A DNA stretch of 64,000 bases from Granulicatella adiacens ATCC 49175 (GTDB lineage Bacteria > Bacillota > Bacilli > Lactobacillales > Aerococcaceae), in contig NZ_CP102283.1 of the NCBI RefSeq assembly GCF_025150565.1, forward strand, positions 1,550,001 through 1,614,000. The letters run 5' to 3'. Of this stretch, positions 54,360 through 61,543 are shown in pieces. The stretch's first letter is position 1, and each line of letters opens with the position of its first letter. Under the pieces are notes generated by a model. It was not told the DNA's origin and did no database searches. It saw only the letters and a program-made list of their open reading frames with translations. Position numbers and translations under genes: made by a program.

Positions 54360-56585
54360 TTATTTTGTAAAATCTGCCATATTAATTGGAATGGACCGTC
54401 CGTCCGGCAAGCGCAATTCCGCTGTGCCATCCATATTAAACACTAAACTATCTAATCCTACGCCATAACCAGCTGCAAACTTAGCAAGTTTTTCTTGGAC
54501 AGGGTCCACTGCAGGCTCTTCATTCTCTCCTGAATCTAAACTAGGCTCACTTCCTTCATTTTCATGAGGCTTTGGAGTCGATGGAGTTTCAGATTGGGAT
54601 TGCGAAGTGCTTGGCTTAGAAGTTGAGTCTGAAGGTTTCTCTTCTTTCGTTGTTTCCTTTTGTTCTTCTGAAGTGCTCTGAGGCGTCTCTTCTGGTTGTT
54701 TTTCTTTTTCTCCTTGTTCCTTTTCCCCTGCAGTTGCTGTGGTTGGTTTCGTATTTTCTGCGTCTTTTTGCGCATGCTCTTGGAATTGTTTGAGCACTCC
54801 CGGTTCTTCGGTCTTTTGTTTTGGATCTAAGACAGGAACTTCGACCACATAATACGATTCATTTTCTTCGTAAGGGTTCGCCATAAAGGTCACACGAATG
54901 ACATTCCCTGGAGTAGAAGTAACCCCTTTATAGGCTTCAGGAATCGGCAACTGGATTTCCCCTAATTTATAATTATTTTCCAAATATGGTGTCCCGTGGA
55001 ATTCATCAAACACACGTACTAATGCTTCCGTTCCTCCCGGAATCTTATACTGTGGTTTCAATCTGAGATGAGTGTCCCCGGCATAAAACGGATAGAAAAT
55101 AGTATGACTAGCCATTTCATAAGCAAGAGATGCAGTCACTGTGAATGTCCCTTCATAATGAACTTCTGGATAATCTTTTGAAGTGATACTATACTTAAAT
55201 GTTTCTCCTGGAAGATATGATTTAAGAAGTTCAAAATTGGCAATATTTCCAACTCCATCTCCAAACACTCGACCAGATAGTTTCTCTAATTGATGACCGT
55301 CTGGAGTCGTGAGTTTCACAATCATATTCGTTCCTAATTTCTCATCGATTCCCGGAGCAAATGTGAATGAAACACGCTTTTGACCGTTGGCTAAAGTAAA
55401 GGCCTGATTGTTAAAGGTGCTTGCTTTCAACAGCGCAATTGCTTCTTCTAATTCCGCACCAGTATACACTTTATTATTCCGTTTTTTGGCTACTCCATCT
55501 TCTGGTTTAGAGGTTTCATAATTGTGATGAGAATGCCCACCACTAAACGGTTTACTCTCATCAATCGGTTCAGCATGATGATGATCTCCATGAGGATAAA
55601 TAATGGAGTTCTTTTCCTTATCAACCACAATTTGGTCTCGTTTAACCCCATATTCTTTCATAATTCGAGCAATTTTTTCCTCGATTTTTCTCTCTAATTC
55701 TTTTTCCTCTTTATTCTCTTGGGTCGTATTTTCTGAAGGAGTCGGTTCCTGCGTGGTATTTGGTTCGTTAGTCTCGGGTGCTTCCTCAACCTTTCGACCA
55801 TAATACCGTGCTCTGGCTTCTTCTAGGTTTTCCTTAGGAATCAAATATTCCCATTGACTATTTACGAGTTGCTCATAAGGAATTACATGAACATCTTTTA
55901 AACTACCATTATGAGCTACTAATAAATACTTACTTGTTTTTCCAATAATATGATTTCCATCAAATAAAAATCCATCGCTCGTAGGATAATGAATTCCTGG
56001 AAATTGTTTTTCACCTGAAGAGGTATCAGGTGTTTGATCCTCCTCTCTAGAACTTGAAGGAGGCGTTGACAGGAATGCTCCTGTTGTCCCTCCAAAATTG
56101 GATTGAACTAGACCTGGTGAAGAAAACGAATGCGCGGTTTGATTCAATTGACTCTTATAAATAAAGTGGTAATGGTCTCCGTGTCTCACCACATATCCAA
56201 GCTCATTCTCCTCAACAACATCTTTGAAATCGAAAGTATAATGGTCCTCGGTAGAATTCAACGGATAAGGTGTTTTCCCGTCTTTATGCTCGAAAATAGC
56301 ATCTTTTGGAACTTCTCCATAGACGAAATGATAGTGATCTCCGTGTTTTTTAAGATATCCATTCGTAAAAACTTCACCCACGATCGTTTTAGGTTTATTC
56401 TTTTTAATTTCTTCAGCCGCTTTCTCGTATTTGGCCATTTTTTCCTTATCGATTTCTTCTTTTGTTGTATCCTCAGTAACTGCTTCTTCTTGTTTCACAG
56501 CGCCTTGTTGATTCACCCAAACTAATCCACCTAATAGAGCGATACTGGCACTTCCAATAAAGAGTGATTTCTTTAGTAATTTCAT
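54360..56585 (-). CDS. Pneumococcal-type histidine triad (Pht) surface protein
   Basis: 741 residues. A signal-anchor-like N-terminus (LFIGSASIALLGGLVWV) is followed by histidine triads HGDHYH at 81-86 and 135-140 and HGDHHH at 332-337, plus a His-rich GGHSHH. A Glu/Lys/Thr/Pro-rich linker occurs at about 265-300 and a long acidic Ser/Thr/Pro region at about 630-700. In streptococci PhtA/B/D/E bind zinc and pass it to the AdcAII/AdcCB importer. Typical members have five or six triads; this one has three. No lipobox or LPXTG is visible. No adc genes are in the window. Confidence 0.88.
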   Translation of the reverse strand: MKLLKKSLFIGSASIALLGGLVWVNQQGAVKQEEAVTEDTTKEEIDKEKMAKYEKAAEEIKKNKPKTIVGEVFTNGYLKKHGDHYHFVYGEVPKDAIFEHKDGKTPYPLNSTEDHYTFDFKDVVEENELGYVVRHGDHYHFIYKSQLNQTAHSFSSPGLVQSNFGGTTGAFLSTPPSSSREEDQTPDTSSGEKQFPGIHYPTSDGFLFDGNHIIGKTSKYLLVAHNGSLKDVHVIPYEQLVNSQWEYLIPKENLEEARARYYGRKVEEAPETNEPNTTQEPTPSENTTQENKEEKELERKIEEKIARIMKEYGVKRDQIVVDKEKNSIIYPHGDHHHAEPIDESKPFSGGHSHHNYETSKPEDGVAKKRNNKVYTGAELEEAIALLKASTFNNQAFTLANGQKRVSFTFAPGIDEKLGTNMIVKLTTPDGHQLEKLSGRVFGDGVGNIANFELLKSYLPGETFKYSITSKDYPEVHYEGTFTVTASLAYEMASHTIFYPFYAGDTHLRLKPQYKIPGGTEALVRVFDEFHGTPYLENNYKLGEIQLPIPEAYKGVTSTPGNVIRVTFMANPYEENESYYVVEVPVLDPKQKTEEPGVLKQFQEHAQKDAENTKPTTATAGEKEQGEKEKQPEETPQSTSEEQKETTKEEKPSDSTSKPSTSQSQSETPSTPKPHENEGSEPSLDSGENEEPAVDPVQEKLAKFAAGYGVGLDSLVFNMDGTAELRLPDGRSIPINMADFTK

Positions 56586-56631
56586 TGAATTTCCCCCAAA
56601 AATATTCTAAATCGTATTTATTACGTTTTAC

Positions 56632-56660
56632 AATATACTACCCTACCTCGCTTCTGTCAA
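56632..56660 (-). promoter_or_regulatory. Promoter of the histidine-triad gene
   Basis: On the minus strand TTGACA (56660-56655) and TATATT (56637-56632) are separated by exactly 17 bp, 46 bases before the start. An imperfect AdcR-like site (ATAACTGTTTAA, 56707-56718, 10 of 12 positions) lies further upstream, rather far for repression. Confidence 0.7.
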
Positions 56661-56805
56661 CCACTTTGTGAGGAAAATCTTCAATCTTAAACTTTTAACT
56701 CTAACTATAACTGTTTAAAAAATTCCTAAAAGAATCGAGTTTTAATCGATAAATAAAAAATTTGAATTATACTAACAGAAAATCAATTACCAAAAGGAGC
56801 TTATT

Positions 56806-57210
56806 ATGAATTCTTCTTTCAAAAAACTCATCTTGATGAATACCTTATACGGATTGTTTTGGGGAGTTATTTTTATCTGGGCTAAATTCATGGATGTCAT
56901 TAGCCAAGCTCCAAAAGGAGGGGTATTCCGATTTGATTTCCAATCGCTTGTTGGTTGTATTTTGCTATCTGGAATTTATCTGTTTCCACTTTTTAAAATG
57001 GCAGTTAAGAATACGAACCTCCTTGAGTGGAAAAAATCAATAGCTTTAAGTTTCTCTACGCTACTTGCTTTGTTTGTTGGAACTTTTGATATTTCAAAAA
57101 AAGAATTTCTCATCACTCACGAGGGCATCTTGTATATCCTTGCAATTGTTTTATTTCACCAATTGTTATTCCTTATCTACAAATTCTTCAAACGAAGAAA
57201 ACAGGCTTAA
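56806..57210 (+). CDS. Four-helix membrane protein of unknown function
   Basis: 134 residues with hydrophobic segments near 8-27, 45-66, 78-97 and 107-124 and a basic end (FFKRRKQA). AAAAGGAGC precedes the ATG by seven bases. No family recognised. It is divergent from the histidine-triad gene and convergent with the marR-type gene. Confidence 0.6.
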   Translation: MNSSFKKLILMNTLYGLFWGVIFIWAKFMDVISQAPKGGVFRFDFQSLVGCILLSGIYLFPLFKMAVKNTNLLEWKKSIALSFSTLLALFVGTFDISKKEFLITHEGILYILAIVLFHQLLFLIYKFFKRRKQA

Positions 57211-57257
57211 AACTCTTTAATGGAGACGATATTCCTATATATTTCATTTACAAAAAA

Positions 57258-57276
57258 ACACCGGCTAAACCGGTGT
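57258..57276. terminator. Bidirectional terminator between the membrane protein and marR-type genes
   Basis: ACACCGG-CTAAA-CCGGTGT, flanked by at least six A on the left and seven T on the right. Confidence 0.88.
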
Positions 57277-57280
57277 TTTT

Positions 57281-57724
57281 TTATTCCTCATTCAATCTTC
57301 CAAGATAATACTTAAAAGTATCTTCATCATTCCCTAATTTTCCAAAGAACATTTCGTCAATATGTTCAATTTTAGGTACTGCTTCTTTTAATATTAATTC
57401 AGCTTTTTCATTCAAAATAACGGCTTTTGCTCTAGTATCTCTGGAATGTTCTTGTCTTTTTACAAAATCCTTTTTTTCCAACAAACTTAAAATTTGAGAC
57501 ACCGTCATAACATCTATTCCCGAAAGTTTAGAAATCATTACTTGAGTAACCTCATTTTCAGTTTGCAGTAAATAAGCAAGTGCAGCTAAGACTACAAACT
57601 GAGGATGTGTTAGGTTAATTTTTTTTAGTTCTTGTTTAATCATAAAATGCCATTTATTATAGGCTCTCATAAATAGCAAACCGGTCGATTTCTCAGAATC
57701 ATTCTTATATTTTGATGTAAACAA
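57281..57724 (-). CDS. MarR-family transcriptional regulator
   Basis: 147 residues with a winged helix: LTHPQFVVLAALAYLLQ, then VTQVMISKLSGIDVMTVSQILSLLEKKDFVKRQEHSRDTRAKAVILNEKAELIL, containing the recognition helix and the DxR wing motif (RDTRAK). The start codon is TTG at 57724, with AAGGTGA about seven bases upstream; no ATG fits. It lies 12 bases after the SRPBCC gene and is very likely the regulator of that operon via the palindrome at 58157. Confidence 0.88.
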   Translation of the reverse strand: MFTSKYKNDSEKSTGLLFMRAYNKWHFMIKQELKKINLTHPQFVVLAALAYLLQTENEVTQVMISKLSGIDVMTVSQILSLLEKKDFVKRQEHSRDTRAKAVILNEKAELILKEAVPKIEHIDEMFFGKLGNDEDTFKYYLGRLNEE

Positions 57725-57736
57725 TCAAAGATCACC

Positions 57737-58144
57737 TTAACTTTCTAAGTATTTTTTTAGAATAAAGATAGAGTCTGGAACATCTGAAAAAACTTGTTTT
57801 AAAAATTCCAAGTGTTGGATATCTTCACTATCTAAGCTTACAGAATGTTTTATAATTACACTCCCATCATTATTATCGATAATTTGATGTCCAAAAAGTA
57901 TATCCCCAAATGGAGTAGCCGTTTTATCCCAAAATTCTTCAAATACTTTTACATGAGTAAGTTCGTATTCCATTGGAGGCATGCCTTCAAGCTCCATAAT
58001 TCCTTTTGAACCTGTTTCAAAATTACCTTTTAAAGTAATATTTTTTAAATCTTCCTCCCAAGTATACCATTTTTCAATATTGGCATAGTACTCCCAAGCC
58101 TCTTCTTTAGTTGTTTGGATTTTTAAGCTAAAACTAAATTCCAT
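57737..58144 (-). CDS. SRPBCC (START-like) ligand-binding protein
   Basis: 135 residues with the polyketide-cyclase/dehydrase pattern: starts SFSLKIQTTKEEAWEYYANIEKWYTWEEDLKNITL and contains GSKGIMELEGMPPMEYELTHVKVFEEF and a C-terminal amphipathic helix. The fold has a large hydrophobic cavity for a small ligand; the ligand is unknown. First gene of a two-gene operon with the MarR-type regulator. Confidence 0.75.
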   Translation of the reverse strand: MEFSFSLKIQTTKEEAWEYYANIEKWYTWEEDLKNITLKGNFETGSKGIMELEGMPPMEYELTHVKVFEEFWDKTATPFGDILFGHQIIDNNDGSVIIKHSVSLDSEDIQHLEFLKQVFSDVPDSIFILKKYLES

Positions 58145-58156
58145 AATTCTTCCTCC

Positions 58157-58180
58157 TTATAATAAGTATACTTATTATAA
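58157..58180 (-). promoter_or_regulatory. Perfect 24-bp palindromic operator of the SRPBCC-marR operon
   Basis: The half-site TTATAATAAGTA is followed exactly by its reverse complement, 13 bases before the SRPBCC start codon and next to the ribosome-binding site. It contains TATAAT, so repressor binding would block the promoter or early elongation. Size and symmetry are typical of MarR operators. Confidence 0.7.
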
Positions 58181-58286
58181 ATATTTTTATCATTAGTGTC
58201 AAACAGAATAGAATCTTTATTGATTTTATTACTAGCATACAAATCATGGAAATTCACAACTAGGATAGAATATTCTTAAAAAGAAT

Positions 58287-58486
58287 GAAAGAGCCCTTCG
58301 GATTCGGCAATAAAACGTGGCCCCTTCCTCTAACGAAGTCCCCACCACTATTGAGGTCTCTTCTCCTCCCTTCAAGTAACTCTCAGTGACAATGCGTTCC
58401 CTTCCTAAGCATTGCCGATAACATCGCAGCAGTCCATCAAAAAAGGAAAGCATAAAAATATCTTGCGAAGCCCTACAAACTCGCAG
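58287..58486. other. Region with a second copy of the 19-bp outer-stem sequence
   Basis: GAAAGAGCCCTTCGGATTC at 58287-58305 recurs at 58519-58537 inside structured element 4. After it, TCGGCAAT pairs with ATTGCCGA (near 58423). It may be a decayed or shuffled element. A 102-codon frame here has no coding features. Nothing gene-like is seen in 58181-58486. Confidence 0.45.
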
Positions 58487-58728
58487 GAATAAAACAAAAA
58501 CAAACTCCATAAAAGTACGAAAGAGCCCTTCGGATTCTATAGCAATCATCATAGCGAATGTAATCGATGCGAATTAGTGACTCTGGAAATTTATTTCCTA
58601 GAGTCACTTTGAGGCTCGATAGGAGCTGAGACGTAAGACTCAGCCCGATACAGCTATAATGATTGCTATGAAGAGTTCCGAAAGGGCTCGAAGTACTTTA
58701 TAGCACTATTAATTATTTTGTTTTATTC
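58487..58728 (+). repeat. Structured intergenic element, copy 4
   Basis: Outer arms GAATAAAACAAAA, ATAAAAGTAC, GAGCCCTTCGGA and ATAGCAATCAT pair with ATGATTGCTAT, TCCGAAAGGGCTC, GTACTTTAT and TTTTGTTTTATTC. Inside: TGCGAATTA (58568-58576), hairpin A GTGACTCT/AGAGTCAC (58577-58607), TTTGAGGCTC (58608-58617), hairpin B GCTGAG-ACGTAAGA-CTCAGC. A further inverted repeat extends outwards: CATAAAAATATCTTGCGA (58451-58468) with TCGCAAGATGTTTTTATG (58748-58765), which overlaps the pepF stop codon. Confidence 0.78.
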
Positions 58729-58760
58729 CAACGGATTGGACTAAACATCGCAAGATGTTT

Positions 58761-60503
58761 TTATGCTTTTACCGGAGTTAAAGCAATGAACTGCTCGATG
58801 TTGTCGGCAACTTGCGCGAGTGCCTTCTTCCAAAATGCGCTGTCCTCAACATCCACGCCCAACACCTTCGCAGTATCTTCCGCAGAAGTTACTGTTGTCG
58901 CACGCAATAACTCTTGATATTTTTCAACGAATCCTTCAGGTTGCTCTTGATAGATGGCATATAATCCTTTAGAGAACAATCCTCCGAATGCGTATGGGAA
59001 GTTGTAGAAGCTTAAGCCGCTGCTGTAGTAGTGCGGTTTGCAAGCCCACATATATGGATGCATTGCGTCTGGATCTAATCCATCGCCGTATGCTTCTTTT
59101 TGCGCATCCAACATTAATTGTTCTAAATCTTTCGAGAACATGAAGCTCTTCTCACGGTTTTCAAATACCGCTGATTCAAATAAGTAACGTGAATAGATGT
59201 CCACGATGATTTGTGTTGTATCTTGTAATTGTGATTCAAGTAACGCTACTTTTTCAGCATCGCTCGCTTGTCTAATCACTGTGTTCATTACGATATTTTC
59301 GTTGAAGGTTGACGCAGTTTCAGCAACAGGCATTGAGTACTCTTGGTTTAATACACGGTGATTTTCGATATGTAAACCGTGGTACGCATGTCCTAATTCG
59401 TGCGCAATCGTTACAACGTCGCTTAATGAGCCAGAGAAGTTTGTTAAGATACGTGATTGTTTGATGAATGGTAGGTTGCTACAGAACGCGCCCCCCACTT
59501 TTCCTTTACGTGGTAAGAAGTCGATGTAGTTATTTTCGTATGCTTCTTTTGTCATCTGTGCTAAATCTTCTGAGAACCCTTTGAAATTTTCTAATAAGAA
59601 TTCTTTCGACTCTTCGATTGTGAAACGACGTGAGCTTTCTCCGATTGGTGCAAATAAGTCGTAGAATGGTAATCCATTTTCATGACCTAAGAGGGAAGCT
59701 TTATGCTTTAAGTAAGCGCGGAATTGTGGTAAATATTCGCGAATCGCTTCAAGAAGTGCATCCAATGTTTGACGAGACATACGAGATGCTTCTAATGTTT
59801 GTGCGAGTGGAGATTCAAAACCACGTAAGCTTATTTCTGTTAGCACTTGTTGTTTAATATTGTTTAAGGCAAATGCAATTGGTTCTTTGATCGTATCGTA
59901 CATTTTTAATTCAGTTTCGTACGCTTCTTTACGAACCGCTGCATCAGCATCATACGCCATATTACGAATTTCGCTAAGCGTTACTTTTTCGCCTTTAAAT
60001 TCGCCTTCAACGCCTGAAGTCATCGCTTCGAAGAGTTGTTCCCAACCATCTCCTCCGCTAATAGAGAATTTCGCAATGACATCTTCTAATTCATCCGATA
60101 ATAGATGTTTGTATTGTTGTTTCGCTTCTGCAAAGTAGAATTCGTAGTCTTTTAAATCTTCGTCTGCCGTAATATCTGTTTCCACGCTTCCGATAAATTT
60201 GTAGACTTTTGTATACGCACTGTTTAACGAAGCATATGCATTACCGAATAAAGTACGGTATTTATTCGCTGTTTCGTCTGTTGTGTTCGCTGTTAATGTT
60301 AAATTAATGTAGTTTCCAAGACGGCTGCTTAAAACGCTGAACTCTTCTAAGGCCTCAATTGCCTCTTTGATAGACTCTAAGTTATCTTCTAGCGTTAAGC
60401 TATTGAATACCTCTCTAAAGTTTGAAAAACGTTCAAAGTCACGTTTAAACTCTTCACTTTCAAATGAAGGATAGATTTCTTTTAATGACCATTCTGTTGA
60501 CAT
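58761..60503 (-). CDS. pepF: Oligoendopeptidase F
   Basis: 580-residue M3B metallopeptidase that trims 7-17 residue peptides in the cytoplasm. Zinc site HELGHAYHG with the downstream Glu in PVAETASTFNENIVMN, and ACKPHYYSSGLSFYNFPYAFGGLFSKGLY near the end lines the substrate channel. Slightly shorter than lactococcal PepF (about 600). Together with PepC it serves peptide nutrition. Downstream there is only the structured element 4. Confidence 0.95.
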   Translation of the reverse strand: MSTEWSLKEIYPSFESEEFKRDFERFSNFREVFNSLTLEDNLESIKEAIEALEEFSVLSSRLGNYINLTLTANTTDETANKYRTLFGNAYASLNSAYTKVYKFIGSVETDITADEDLKDYEFYFAEAKQQYKHLLSDELEDVIAKFSISGGDGWEQLFEAMTSGVEGEFKGEKVTLSEIRNMAYDADAAVRKEAYETELKMYDTIKEPIAFALNNIKQQVLTEISLRGFESPLAQTLEASRMSRQTLDALLEAIREYLPQFRAYLKHKASLLGHENGLPFYDLFAPIGESSRRFTIEESKEFLLENFKGFSEDLAQMTKEAYENNYIDFLPRKGKVGGAFCSNLPFIKQSRILTNFSGSLSDVVTIAHELGHAYHGLHIENHRVLNQEYSMPVAETASTFNENIVMNTVIRQASDAEKVALLESQLQDTTQIIVDIYSRYLFESAVFENREKSFMFSKDLEQLMLDAQKEAYGDGLDPDAMHPYMWACKPHYYSSGLSFYNFPYAFGGLFSKGLYAIYQEQPEGFVEKYQELLRATTVTSAEDTAKVLGVDVEDSAFWKKALAQVADNIEQFIALTPVKA

Positions 60504-60637
60504 TTTGGATCCCCCTTATTTTCACTATATGTTTTATTCTACCCAATTTTTCTGAAAATTCATAGTGTAAGTACCTTTATTCTCCCACAAACAACGTGTA
60601 TACTTAAGAGGCAAACAGTTTTCAAAAAGGAGTTCTT

Positions 60638-61495
60638 ATGAAAAAGACTTGGAAAGAATTGTTCCCTGATGCCGTTCTTGGAGAATCGACTCAAAATGCT
60701 GTTCCTGTAGAGTTGAACGGTGAAACGATTTTTCTCTTAGAAGAAAGTTTATCAGAGCGCGAACGATTCCTCATTCAAACATTAACTATACAACCGACAA
60801 AAACAACAGCACCAACGCATCCTTGGCTTGCCTACTTGGAAGGAAAAGGGGCTCTTCCAAGCGAGACCGCATATATTCAAAGCGTGCATTTAGCCGTCTT
60901 TCCAAAACAGGAAGGCGTCTTTCACGAAAAAGACTGGTTAGAATTTGTCGAGAACCTAACCGTTGGATCGCTTGCCATCTTCAAAAACTTCCGCCATCAT
61001 TACACGCTGGTCGTGAATCCGGGAGTCTCAACCGCTCTTGCTAGCACTCTTTTTGAAGTAAAATCCGCTATTGAAGACGACTTTGCGGTAGAGCTACAAA
61101 TCTTTATTGGGAACCGCTGGGCGACCAATACGAATACACCCTTACTATACCAAGCCGAGAAAGCTCTATTTGTTGAATATTTATTACATTCTCACAAACG
61201 TTCTTGCCTCGAGTTTTCTCCTGTTCTACTATGGGGAATCGCCAATGGACTGGTGGATATTGCCCCGATTGCGGATGAACTACTCCTTCTTTTAAACGTA
61301 GAAGAAGTAAAAGAGTTCGTTGAAGCACTTTGGGATGCCCACGGAAACGTTTCAAAAGCTAGCAAAAAATTATTCTTACACCGGAATACCTTGCAGTATC
61401 GCATCGACCGTTTTGCAGAACAAACAGGTCTTAACGTAAAAGATATGAGTGACCTCACGCTCTGTCACTTGCTCTTACAAAAACAAAGTTACTAA
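60638..61495 (+). CDS. PucR-type helix-turn-helix regulator
   Basis: 285 residues. The C-terminal domain LWDAHGNVSKASKKLFLHRNTLQYRIDRFAEQTGLNVKDMSDLTLCHLLLQ is the PucR/CdaR-type helix-turn-helix. The N-terminal two thirds have no recognised sensor; ALFVEYLLHSH and the WGIANGLVDIAPIADELLLLLN stretch appear helical. The regulated genes are unknown; the adjacent pepF is divergent from it, 134 bases apart. AAAAGGAG precedes the ATG. Confidence 0.8.
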   Translation: MKKTWKELFPDAVLGESTQNAVPVELNGETIFLLEESLSERERFLIQTLTIQPTKTTAPTHPWLAYLEGKGALPSETAYIQSVHLAVFPKQEGVFHEKDWLEFVENLTVGSLAIFKNFRHHYTLVVNPGVSTALASTLFEVKSAIEDDFAVELQIFIGNRWATNTNTPLLYQAEKALFVEYLLHSHKRSCLEFSPVLLWGIANGLVDIAPIADELLLLLNVEEVKEFVEALWDAHGNVSKASKKLFLHRNTLQYRIDRFAEQTGLNVKDMSDLTLCHLLLQKQSY

Positions 61496-61498
61496 AAT

Positions 61499-61537
61499 AA
61501 ATAGCCACTTCTATAGAGTATAGAAGTGGCTATTTTT
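61499..61537. terminator. Bidirectional terminator between the PucR-type gene and clpC
   Basis: AAATAGCCACTTCTAT pairs with ATAGAAGTGGCTATTT across AGAGT, with T runs beyond. Confidence 0.9.
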
Positions 61538-61543
61538 ATTATG

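Noticed and set aside
56707-56718. AdcR operator for the histidine-triad gene
   Set aside because: Only 10 of 12 positions match and it lies about 50 bases upstream of the -35 element; kept only as a note in the promoter entry.
58244-58552. 102-codon minus-strand frame between the SRPBCC gene and pepF
   Set aside because: It runs through inverted repeats of structured element 4 and has no coding features.
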